Below, piece by piece: positions 8,673-16,931 of a stretch of DNA of 64,000 nucleotides (its first letter is position 1; every line of letters begins with the position of its first letter). The notes below the pieces were generated by a model. It was not told where the DNA came from and did no database searches. It saw nothing but the letters and a program-made list of their open reading frames with translations. Made by a program: the position numbers and the translations under genes. The DNA comes from AP-15 sp963795485 (GTDB lineage: Bacteria > Pseudomonadota > Alphaproteobacteria > ATCC43930 > CGMCC-115725): assembly GCA_963795485.1 (NCBI GenBank), contig CAWCIL010000003.1, positions 1 through 64,000 of the forward strand. Direction: 5' to 3'.

Positions 8673-9187
8673 ATGCGCGTCCGCCGCGCCACCGAGCGCC
8701 GCTTCTCGCTGCGATGCTGCTGGCGGCTCTCGGCATCGGCCTCCCGATCGTCGCCAAGCCGCTGCCACGCCTTGTCTATAATGGCAGCGCCAGCGCTCCG
8801 CTGGGCTTCTATCGCCTCGTTCCCGGCGCCTCGATCGCGCCGGCGATCTCGTCCTGGCGCATCTCCCGCAGCCAGCCGCGCAGCTCGCTGCCGACGGCGA
8901 TACCTCCCGCTGTCGGTGCCGGTGGTGAAGCGCGTCGCGGCGCTCGCCGGCGATCTCGTCTGCGCCAAATCCGGCATCGTCGCCATCAACGACCGCGTTG
9001 CCGCCGCGACGCTGCGGATCGATCGCGAGGGCCGCCTCTGCCGGCCTGGCATGGCTGCCGGCCGCTCGATTCCGGCGAAGTCTTTCTCCTCATGGCCGAC
9101 GTCCCCGCGTCCTTCGACGGCCGCTATTTCGGGCCGATCCCAGCGACCGCGATCATCGGGAGGCTCGTGCCGCTATGGACCTGGTGA
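8673..9187 (+). CDS. traF: TraF, conjugal-transfer signal peptidase (S26), frameshifted
   Basis: Frame-corrected, the gene encodes a small S26-family serine peptidase. It has an N-terminal membrane segment ('LLAALGIGLPIVAK'), the catalytic Ser region 'SAPLGFYRL', the Lys region 'VPVVKRVAALAGD', and the C-terminal 'DGRYFGPIPATAIIGRLVP'. In IncP-type systems TraF processes and cyclises the TrbC pilin. At least three one-base indels separate these blocks, at about 8,715, 8,850-8,920 and 9,040, so the gene may be intact in the cell. Its end overlaps the start of the lytic transglycosylase at 9,175. Confidence 0.8.
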
Positions 9188-9994
9188 CGCTGCTCATGGC
9201 CTGTGCCGTCAGTATCGGCACGCATGGCGCATCCTCCTGTTCGACACAGTCGCCAACCTCACGGCATGTCATCGCGTCTGCCGACGGCCGATCCGGCAGC
9301 GCGCAAACACTGCAGCTGCGACCACGATCGCCGACTCGGCGATCGACCGCTGGCAGCTCATTCATCGACGAGGCGTCGAACCGTTTCAGCATTCCCGAAG
9401 TCTGGATACGCGCGGTGATGGCGGCCGAGAGCGGCGGCCAGACGGTCCTCGATGGCCGGCCGATCACTTCTTCCGCCGGCGCGATGGGCCTGATGCAGGT
9501 GATGCCGGAGACCTATGCCGAGATGCGCCTGCGCTACGGCCTCGGCGCCGATCCTTATGATCCGCACGACAACATCCTGGCCGGTGTCGCCTATCTCCGC
9601 GCCATGTACGACCGCTACGGCTATCCCGGTATTTTCGCCGCCTACAACGCCGGCCCGGCCCGCTTCGACGATAACTGCTGCGCGGCGTTTCCCTCCCGGA
9701 CGAGACGCTGCATTACCTCCAATCGATCAGTTCCGGACCTGCACGACGCGGTCTCCGCGGAGCGTCCCGACGCTGCTGCCCGGCTCCGTGCCGGCGTCCC
9801 TCGGATGGGCTCGCCCCCTCCGACAACGCTCTGTTTTTTCCGCTCGGGATCGCGTCCATCGCAGTGGTGCGGGCCTCCATCACCGTCACCGGCCACGCTT
9901 TTTCCCCTCGATTCGGCCCGAGCAGGCCCGATGTCGGATGGCCTTTTCGTGCCGTTGGCGGGCGCGTCGCATGCTGGCGAGGGCGCGGCCATGA
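9175..9994 (+). CDS. VirB1-like lytic transglycosylase, frameshifted
   Basis: The start at 9,175 overlaps traF. A short hydrophobic N-terminus is followed by a Goose-type SLT domain with the catalytic Glu in 'IRAVMAAESGG', then 'SSAGAMGLMQVMPETY', 'DPYDPHDNILAGVAYL' and 'FAAYNAGPARFDD'. After 'FDDN' one missing base near 9,676 changes frame; the corrected continuation is 'LLRGVSLPDETLHYL'. The tail holds 'SDGLFVPLAGASHA', commonly the C-terminus of these proteins. The role is local peptidoglycan cleavage for assembly of the mating-pair apparatus. The exact end is uncertain because of further indels. Confidence 0.8.
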
Positions 9995-10377
9995 CCGCGT
10001 ATTTTCGGCGTCCGATGACGGCATCACCAAGGCAAATTCGCCCACTGCGGTGCCCGAAACGATGGCCGTTTCCGACTCTTCCCTTCGCCGCGAACCGGCA
10101 CGTCGAGCGATCACGAACTGGGGACGCGGATATCCGCATGTCATTGGCCCGACAGATGGATCGGCAGATTCGGAGGGCAAGATAAAGGGACGGCGCCAGG
10201 GGCCGTCCAAGTCTTTGTCTGCACATCCTTTTTGATGGCGCCATGCCCTGGCGGGATGGCGCCATCTGGCGCCAAGCCCTTGCGCCGACGCGATCTTCGT
10301 GGCGCCGGATTGTCGAGTCGCGAGGCGAAGCCCTTTCTCGTGTGATGGGCGCGCCGACACGAGCGATCGGATCGACC
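9995..10377. other. Region upstream of relaxase
   Basis: No gene is supported. The stretch carries a hairpin at 10,188-10,208 and three TGGCGCCA palindromes at 10,234-10,274 (listed separately). It separates the traF-transglycosylase pair from the relaxase gene. A transfer origin often lies beside the relaxase gene in such elements, so oriT or an operator is plausible here. Confidence 0.4.
10188..10274. promoter_or_regulatory. Inverted repeats; candidate oriT or operator
   Basis: A stem GGACGGC / GCCGTCC (10,188-10,208) is followed by GATGGCGCCAT (10,234), the perfect 12-bp palindrome GATGGCGCCATC (10,255-10,266) and TGGCGCCA (10,267-10,274). The first two cores are 21 bp apart, two helical turns. 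The cluster ends about 100 bp before the relaxase start. It could be a multi-site operator, a relaxosome binding array or a terminator; the sequence alone does not decide. Confidence 0.4.
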
Positions 10378-12404
10378 ATGGCGCATGACGACGACGAAAT
10401 CTTACCGCGGCTCGGCCGCATCCGCTCGCGCGGTTCCAGCAAGCGCGCGAAGCGCTATCTCCAGCGCGTGCTCCGCGCCATCGCCTTGGCGGGCGGACGG
10501 CCGCGCGGCGGCAGCCCGAAAGGGCGGAGCGGATTTCAGGGCAACCGGATCGGTCGCGGCGCTGGCGTCGGCCGCGTGCTGGCGAGCCGCGACCGCTATG
10601 CCGCTTTCCGGGCCCGTCGCGTCGTCGTCAAGACCCGCATCGTCAAGATGGCCGGCAAGGGGCTCGATGCGCGCGCGCCTCCATCTCCGCTACATCCAGC
10701 GCGACGGCGTCGACCCGCGACGGGCACGCCGGGCGAGCTCTATGACGCCGAGCGCGATCGCGCCGACGGCAAGGCGTTCCTCGAGCGCGCGGATGGCGAC
10801 CGGCATCAGTTCCGTTTCATCGTCACGCCGGAGGATGGCGCCGAGTACGACGACCTGAAGGATCTGACCCGGCGGCTGATGGAGCGGGCCGAAGAGGATC
10901 TCGGCACCAAGCTCGATTGGGTCGCGGTCGATCACTACAATACCGGCCATCCGCATACCCATATCGTCATTCGCGGCAAGGACGAGACCGGCCGCGATCT
11001 CGATCATCGCCCGCGAATACCTGACCCATGGCATGCGCGAGCGGGCCTCCGAGATCGTGTCGCTCGATCTCGGCCCGCGAACCGATCGTGACATCGAAGA
11101 GCGGCTTACGAACGAAGTCGAGCCAGGAGCGCTTTACCAGCCTCGACCGGAGCCTGCAGCGAGCGGCCGATGAAACCGGCCGGCTCGAGGTTGGCAGCGC
11201 TCGCCACATCGGCGAGCGAGCATGCGCGGTTCCAGCACGCGCTTGCGCATGGGGCGGCTCCGCACGCTGGAACGTCTGGATCTCGCCGAAGAGATGCAGC
11301 CCGGTTCATGGCAATTGTCGCCCGAGCTGGAACCGACGCTGCGCCGGCTGGGCGAACGCGGCGACATCATCAAGGCGCTGCACCGCGAGATGGCGCGGGA
11401 AGGGCGGGCACGCGGCGCCGCCGATTACGCGATCTACGATCCGGCCGATGCGGACCGCATCGAAGCGGCTCGTCGGCCGCGTCGTGGCGCGCGGCTTGTC
11501 CGACGAGATCGAGGACCGTCATTATCTCATCGTCGACGGCGTCGATGGCCGTACGCATTGGATCGATATCGGGCGCGGCGATGCGACGGAGGCGATGCCG
11601 GAGGGCGCCATCATCGCGATATCGCCGCGGCCAGTCGCGGCTCGCGCCGTCGACCGCACGGTGGCCGAGATCGCCGCCGCAAATCAGGGGCGCTATTCCG
11701 TCGACCTGCATCTTCGGCACGACCCGAACGCGTCGCAGGAATTTGCCGAGGCGCATGTGCGCCGGCTGGAGGCGATGCGGCGCGCGCGCGTCGGCGTCGA
11801 GCGCCAGCCGGATGGAACCTGGGTGATCGCACCCGATCACTTGGAGCGTGCCGAAGCCTACGAGCGGGGCCAGGCGCGGACTGCAGTCCGGTCACGGTCG
11901 AAATCCTCTCCGACCTTGCCGCTCGCCCAGCAGCTCGGCACCGACGGCGCGACCTGGCTCGATCGTGACCTTGTCGGCGGAGGCGCCCGTGGCGACCCGG
12001 GATGCCGGCTTCGGGCGCGAGGTCCGCGAGGCGCTCTCGCAGCGGCGCCAATGGCTGGTGGAGCAGGAGCTGGCCCGCGAGGAGGAGAACCGCATCATCT
12101 ACCGCCGGACTTGCTTGCGGTCTTGCGCCGCCGCGAACTCGCCCGCGTCGCCACCCAGCTCTCGGGCGAACTCGGGCTCGCCTACGCCGAGCCCCGACAG
12201 GGGGAGCGGGTCGAGGGCATCTATCGCCGACGTATCGATCTCGCGAGCGGGCGGTTCGCGCTGATCGAGAAGAGCCGGGAGTTTACGCTGGTCCCTTGGC
12301 GGCCGGTGCTCGAACGCAATCTCGGCAAGCCGGTGGAGGGTCTTGCCCGCGGCGACACGATCTCCTGGACCCTTGGGCGGCGGCGAGGTGGACCACCCCT
12401 ATAG
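10378..12404 (+). CDS. rlxS: Conjugative relaxase, DUF3363 class (RlxS/TraI-like), frameshifted
   Basis: Frame-corrected, this is a relaxase of about 670 residues. The N-terminal basic region 'RIRSRGSSKRAKRYLQRV' is followed by the HUH-type core with the metal-binding histidines 'DHYNTGHPHTHIVIRG', and then a long DUF3363 C-terminal region ('GRVVARGLSDEIEDRHYL', 'RFALIEKSREFTLVPWRP'). It would nick oriT and pilot the transferred strand. The design matches RlxS of ICEMlSym elements. Indels occur near 10,670, 10,735, 11,005, 11,130, 11,230, 11,465, 11,885, 11,975 and 12,105. The ATG at 10,378 is chosen because conserved sequence begins immediately after it. The next gene converges from the other strand. 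Confidence 0.85.
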
Positions 12405-12573
12405 AGAACGAGTGCGACGACGAAGCAGTGTTTGCTGCTAAAGCTCGCCCTGTGATTGGTCTGAGATGCGCCATTAGCGGATATTTGAAAGCCAACATGA
12501 GTATCTTATTCTCTTGAAAATAAGTCGGCCGGTTCTGCGGGTGACATTTCAGCTACCGCGCCCCGCGGCGAAA
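12405..12573. other. Convergent intergenic gap
   Basis: These 170 bp separate the ends of the convergent relaxase gene and the STAND operon. Composition drops in GC ('tttgaaagccaacatgagtat'), which suggests the boundary of a separately acquired cargo segment. No hairpin terminator was obvious. Confidence 0.3.
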
Positions 12574-13023
12574 TCAGCGGATGCCCGCTTGATGCTCCTC
12601 ATCACCTCTGCGGCTCGCTTCAATCTCCGCACTGATGTAGTTGATTTGCTCCCGCGCCCAGCGCCGCACCTCAGGCCGTGGATGGGTCTGCGACCATATC
12701 TCCAGAAGCGGCAGGAACGGCTCAAAGTGTGGGACCACGGAGCCGTACCACGACCGTGGATGCCGCCGTCTCGCCAGCCCGACGAGGACACGCGGTTGAT
12801 CCCCAAACTCGTTGATGTATGCTTCCAACTCGGGACTCCAGGCCCTCGTTCCATCGATGCCCGTCGTTATAATCGGAAGCCAGTTCACGACGACCTCAGC
12901 GCGGGCGCCAGGCGCCTTTCGAACCCAATCGAGATAGACATCCGGCAGCAGCCCATGCAAGAGCCCGGGGCCAAGATGATTAGCATGCGGGGGCTCGAAA
13001 AGACGCTCCACATGAAAGCGCAC
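12574..13023 (-). CDS. C-terminal helical-repeat segment of STAND locus, 149 aa
   Basis: The GTG start overlaps the TAG of the upstream frame by one base (TAGTG). The protein is helical, with 'PFLPLLEIWSQTHPRPEVR' and 'WAREQINYISAEIEA' resembling the last HEAT-like repeats of large STAND or repeat-containing defence proteins. I read it as either the true C-terminus of the NTPase, split off by an indel near 13,024, or a separate translationally coupled subunit. The smooth continuation of helical repeat character across three frames favours one long protein; the neat overlaps favour separate genes. No other family is recognised. Confidence 0.6.
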   Translation of the reverse strand: MRFHVERLFEPPHANHLGPGLLHGLLPDVYLDWVRKAPGARAEVVVNWLPIITTGIDGTRAWSPELEAYINEFGDQPRVLVGLARRRHPRSWYGSVVPHFEPFLPLLEIWSQTHPRPEVRRWAREQINYISAEIEASRRGDEEHQAGIR

Positions 13024-13259
13024 TAGCGAATCTCCGACGTCAGAACCTTCGACACTTCGTTCCAGACCTCATTCGGGTACGGAGCCATAAGAGAGGCAAT
13101 GATGGAGCGAACTGGCCCATCGAGCGCGTAGAAGACCGCACTTTTATGGGGTCGGCAAATGCTCAAGAGTTGCTTTACGAGTGCAGCAGCAAAGTTATGG
13201 CTCACTTTGTCGTAATGAAGGAGAAGATTGATCATATGCTCCAGATGATGGCCATTCAC
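13023..13259 (-). CDS. Helical segment of STAND locus, 78 aa
   Basis: The GTG start shares GTGA with the stop of the 927-codon frame, a classic four-base overlap. The translation is all-helical ('LEHMINLLLHYDKVSHNF', 'NEVWNEVSKVLTSEIR') and would continue the repeat region of the NTPase if one base is missing near 13,257. It is too short to be a recognised domain by itself. It is either part of one protein of about 1,300 residues or a small coupled subunit. Confidence 0.55.
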   Translation of the reverse strand: MNGHHLEHMINLLLHYDKVSHNFAAALVKQLLSICRPHKSAVFYALDGPVRSIIASLMAPYPNEVWNEVSKVLTSEIR

Positions 13260-16039
13260 TGTTCCCCGGGGATGTCGTTGAGTAGATCGCGAGCAAGAAA
13301 AGTACTCTTCAGCTTGTCGGCGAAGGGCTCAGGCAACTGTTTCCCGCCATATAGGTACATCGAGATGATGTCCATGACCGTCCAATGTCCCCTCGCGCCG
13401 TGTCGTCCCAACTCATCGAGCAGCGGCATGATCTGCCCGGGCGACAGATGGTCGAGGCCGCGTCCGTACGACAGCGTTGCACATTGCCAGGGTTCGACAT
13501 CGCCGGACTGCAAAAGCGAGACGACGAGCCGAAGATCTTCCAGCTGGAGCTTGCCGGAGCCGATCATAGAAATGGCATCGTTTCTCAGCTTGGGCGATTG
13601 CAGCGCGGCGCGCATGCAGTCCCGCGCTTGCCGCGGGTCGCGCTGGTCCGTCCCGGCAATCAGGCCTCGGAAAAATTGTGTGTTTGCTGGCTCGGTTCCG
13701 GCCTCCGCGATCCGGAGCGATCTCGTGAACAGGTCGACAGGAGAGCTCGCCAATTCGGCCAGTCGGCAGGAGAAAGGATAGACAGTCTTCGCGTTGCTCG
13801 TTACGAGCCGGTGGAGTGCGCTGTCCAGCATGCTGGCATCAGCGGCGATGGTGTCCGCAAGTCTGCACGCTTCTCGCACTGCATATTCATGGTCGTGGCC
13901 CGCCCCGCCGCCTGGGTCGAAATCCGTATCAGGGTTGTAGAAGTCAGACTGCCAGCCATGCGTATAGAGCACCACCAGATCCACGGGATGAGTGGGCATT
14001 AATTGATCAAAAAAAGCTCGGACTTTATTGGCAGTGTCATTCGGCGCCTCTCGCCGGTCAAAGTAGAGCCAGCTATTCACGCCTTGAATGGCTTCTACCC
14101 ACATCCCAACATGGGCGACAATCCGCTCGACCATCGCCTTCACGTCATCGAAGGGCACCGAATTTAGGAGACCGCGGATGTGCGAACCCAGCAAGCCTCG
14201 CGCACGTTCCGCGAATTCGTCGTTGCTGGTGCCGATTCCCGCGAGGCGGTTCATCGCAGCTTGATGAAAGTTCCAGATGTCCCCGTACGTCTTCGGCGTC
14301 CAATCCTCCAGCCGCTCGCTGCCGATTTCTTCGCCACCGCCCATGCGAGTGAAATGTCCCGTCTGGAGCATCTGCCCGAGTGCATCCACGCAAAGCTCGC
14401 GTTCGTTGCTGGCGTTTGATTGCAGCCCTTCGTCGAGGACCAGAAGGCGTTCTTCTGGGCTGACCTGAGTGCCGCTGAGATGGAGCTGATAGAGTTGCTT
14501 GAATTGTCCGCTCGCGTTATTCCCAATTCGTTCCTCGGTTTCGGCGGCGCCCAGCCTCCGCAAGAGTGTGGCCGCGCGTTCGAAGGTCTTTTTCCTGAAC
14601 GCCAGCTTTTCTAGCGCCCAGACGATGTGCCTGCGGCCGTCCCTAATGCCGCGAAGCTGATCGAGCGTGAGGTTGCCGAGCACGTGGTCGATCGTCGACA
14701 TGACCGCGTCGGGTTCGAGATGCACGAGGCGGTCGACAGCTTCCGATCCGAAACCTGAATCAAGCGCAGCAAGGTTGCCCAAGCAATTCTCGTGCAGCAT
14801 CTGCTTGGCAAACGTCTGGACAGCGGGCGAGGTATCCAGCCACCGGAGACGCCGCAGAAGGCTCATGCGCAGCTCGGGCGGCGCTTGCGTAAAGAAGGAC
14901 CCGAGCTTCCCATCGGGAAGCAGCGACAGTCGACGGGCCGCGAGACGCGCGGCGAGCGGGATAGGTTGGACTTGGACGAAGTCACCGCGCTGCACGATGA
15001 TGCCGCGCGGCTTGAACGATTTTACGTCCTCGACGAAGGTATCCTCGGTCATCCCGGCGAATTCGCGGGCGACGTAAGCGGCTTGCTCCTTGACGCGGCC
15101 CGACAGGCCGAGCCAGTCAAACAAACTTATGGTTTCGAGCGCCTTTTGCGCCCTCTCGTTGTGCGGTCGCTTTCCCCAAATGATTCGATCGAGCACTTGC
15201 TCGACCGAGACGATGGCCTCACACCGCTTCCCACCCTGCCGTGCCGCAAGGACGGCCATGCGAGGGAAACCATTGGCCAATTCCTGGATAAACCGGGCGT
15301 CGGTATCATTGAGCGTCGGCGCGACGCCTCTTGCGATGCTGCCGATGAGTTCGTCGGGAGCGGGTTCGAGGGTGATAACCAGGGTATCCGTCGCCTGCTG
15401 TATTCTCGTCTCGACATCGACCGTCACAAGCCGAAGCTTGGATCCAGCGCGTTGCGCGATCCCCGCCAGTGTCGAATGGATTTCGTCCGGACAGTCATCG
15501 ACCACCAGAATCGTGGGCCACCCCGCATCCGCGATCTCAAGTGCGAGCTTGGCCACCTCATCGCCGACAATCGGCAAATCCGCATAAATGACGGCAGCGG
15601 TATCAATCTGATCGGCAACCGCGTCTTGCCCATTAAACAGCTCGTAGGCGAATCGTGATTTGCCAAATCCCGACGGTCCGACAATTCGCACGACCGCATG
15701 ATCCTCGGAAAGGTACTTTAGCGCGGCCTCTGCCGCCTGTGCGAATGTCCACCCGTTGTGTCCCCGAACCTTGCGCTCGCCGTCCGGTATCAGTTGGTCG
15801 GTGGGGACAAATCGGGGAGAATCGTTGCTTACCCACGGCACTCTCATGATTTCAGGCGAACGTCCCCACCCTTCGTGCGATTGAAATCCGGAAACAGAGC
15901 GACGCCGCTCGCGGCTGGTAAGCCAGAGAGCGACGGCCGGATGCGTATTGACCCAGTCAGCGATTTTGTTCGCATCGTAGACGTCAAATCTTGGCGAGTT
16001 GCGATGGTGCCGCCCCGGTTTGCGCAATCGCGTCTTCAA
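13256..16039 (-). CDS. STAND-type P-loop NTPase with helical-repeat C-terminus (candidate defence)
   Basis: The frame is 927 codons and open throughout. It has Walker A 'GPSGFGKS' at residues 121-128 and Walker B 'TILVVDDCPDE' at about 176-186, followed by winged-helix and helical sensor-like sequence ('LETISLFDWLGLSGR'). From about residue 350 the protein is made of HEAT/TPR-like helices. The first 40 residues overlap the nuclease frame at 15,984-16,469. Deleting one T of a TTT near 15,985 fuses them as 'LAKIDVYDANKIADWVNTH', so the natural protein is probably nuclease-STAND-repeat. This is the plan of Avs-like anti-phage proteins, in which repeats sense a viral protein and the nuclease executes. 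It lies on the opposite strand between conjugation genes and has lower GC than they do. Confidence 0.75.
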   Translation of the reverse strand: MKTRLRKPGRHHRNSPRFDVYDANKIADWVNTHPAVALWLTSRERRRSVSGFQSHEGWGRSPEIMRVPWVSNDSPRFVPTDQLIPDGERKVRGHNGWTFAQAAEAALKYLSEDHAVVRIVGPSGFGKSRFAYELFNGQDAVADQIDTAAVIYADLPIVGDEVAKLALEIADAGWPTILVVDDCPDEIHSTLAGIAQRAGSKLRLVTVDVETRIQQATDTLVITLEPAPDELIGSIARGVAPTLNDTDARFIQELANGFPRMAVLAARQGGKRCEAIVSVEQVLDRIIWGKRPHNERAQKALETISLFDWLGLSGRVKEQAAYVAREFAGMTEDTFVEDVKSFKPRGIIVQRGDFVQVQPIPLAARLAARRLSLLPDGKLGSFFTQAPPELRMSLLRRLRWLDTSPAVQTFAKQMLHENCLGNLAALDSGFGSEAVDRLVHLEPDAVMSTIDHVLGNLTLDQLRGIRDGRRHIVWALEKLAFRKKTFERAATLLRRLGAAETEERIGNNASGQFKQLYQLHLSGTQVSPEERLLVLDEGLQSNASNERELCVDALGQMLQTGHFTRMGGGEEIGSERLEDWTPKTYGDIWNFHQAAMNRLAGIGTSNDEFAERARGLLGSHIRGLLNSVPFDDVKAMVERIVAHVGMWVEAIQGVNSWLYFDRREAPNDTANKVRAFFDQLMPTHPVDLVVLYTHGWQSDFYNPDTDFDPGGGAGHDHEYAVREACRLADTIAADASMLDSALHRLVTSNAKTVYPFSCRLAELASSPVDLFTRSLRIAEAGTEPANTQFFRGLIAGTDQRDPRQARDCMRAALQSPKLRNDAISMIGSGKLQLEDLRLVVSLLQSGDVEPWQCATLSYGRGLDHLSPGQIMPLLDELGRHGARGHWTVMDIISMYLYGGKQLPEPFADKLKSTFLARDLLNDIPGEQ

Positions 16040-16469
16040 TAGCCTTCCTAAGTTTATTTATCTTCTGCCCCGTAAGTGGGTAAGAGCAGAAGATGACATA
16101 GCTACCGCCCTGCGACAGACTTTCTGAAACGGCGTCGTTTAATTTAGGCTTCACTTTGTCACTTTTGTCCTTACCCTTGTCAGAACTTGTAAACACCTCT
16201 GCCTTGATACTGCTTTCCGTCAAATTCTGAGCTTTCGACTGTAAAATATTGAAGCGGGATGGCAGGTAATTCGTTGAATTGATGCCTCCGATCCACTCGA
16301 CCCGCCCATCCTCACCGCCATCGGGCACCGTAATCTGCAACTGTACCGCAGCAGCGCGCAGTGGAATGTGGACCAACTGACATTCAGCCAGCAGCAAGCG
16401 CTTCATCAGTTGGACAAGCGCAACGCCGTCCAAACGTGAAATCTGCTCGGCATCGACTTCGAATATCAT
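15984..16469 (-). CDS. PD-(D/E)XK-like nuclease domain, N-terminus of STAND protein
   Basis: Residues about 50-85 give 'VPDGGEDGRVEW' followed by 'PSRFNILQSKAQN', the spacing of a PD-(D/E)XK active site (D, then QxK) as in Cap4/DUF4297-type nucleases of defence systems. The C-terminal part 'GGSYVIFCSYPLTGQKI' fits the core sheet. The stop at 15,984 is created by one extra T; the next frame continues the domain with 'YDANKIADWVNTHPAVALW'. The ATG at 16,469 has only a weak upstream purine tract. Nuclease activity is inferred from the motif, not demonstrated. Confidence 0.65.
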   Translation of the reverse strand: MIFEVDAEQISRLDGVALVQLMKRLLLAECQLVHIPLRAAAVQLQITVPDGGEDGRVEWIGGINSTNYLPSRFNILQSKAQNLTESSIKAEVFTSSDKGKDKSDKVKPKLNDAVSESLSQGGSYVIFCSYPLTGQKINKLRKAIEDAIAQTGAAPSQLAKI

Positions 16470-16931
16470 TCCGCCCAGGCCAGGCGATGCTCAAGGCACC
16501 GCTCATCAACTACTTTCGGTGATCGAGGTGGTACGATGGAAATCTACGATCTTGAGATTATCCCGAAACGGCGGGAAATGCACCTTATGTCCCCCTTTTA
16601 AGTCAGTGAGCGCCAAGCAGCGCTCACCGCGGGATCGCCGAAGCGGTGAGGAAGTTGATCCTCGAGGAAGGAAGGGCTCTCCGCACGGCACCAACGGATC
16701 CAGAAAGCTCATCGCTTGCCGCTATGATCCTCTCTTTGTGGCATTAGGAACAAAATATTCGTACCATCAAATTTACCTTAAACACGATCAGAACACTCGC
16801 AGCTACGCTGTTCTAATAAGTCGAAATAGAGCGTAAATAAAGGCGATTGCGCACTTTCCGATTTGGGGATTCCATCTGCGCCGTCCGGCAGCGTCTTTTG
16901 TGACGTGCCGGGGTGAACGCGGAGCCAGGGA
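16470..16931. other. Divergent intergenic region between STAND gene and traG
   Basis: This 460-bp stretch separates divergent genes and should hold promoters for both. It is AT-richer than its surroundings, especially 16,740-16,860. A frame of 105 codons on the plus strand (16,519-16,836) looks non-coding. The traG Shine-Dalgarno is 'ggagccaggga' just before 16,932. Confidence 0.4.

Noticed and set aside
16519..16836. A 105-codon plus-strand frame between the STAND gene and traG
   Set aside because: No recognisable motif, weak ribosome site, and it spans the expected divergent promoters.
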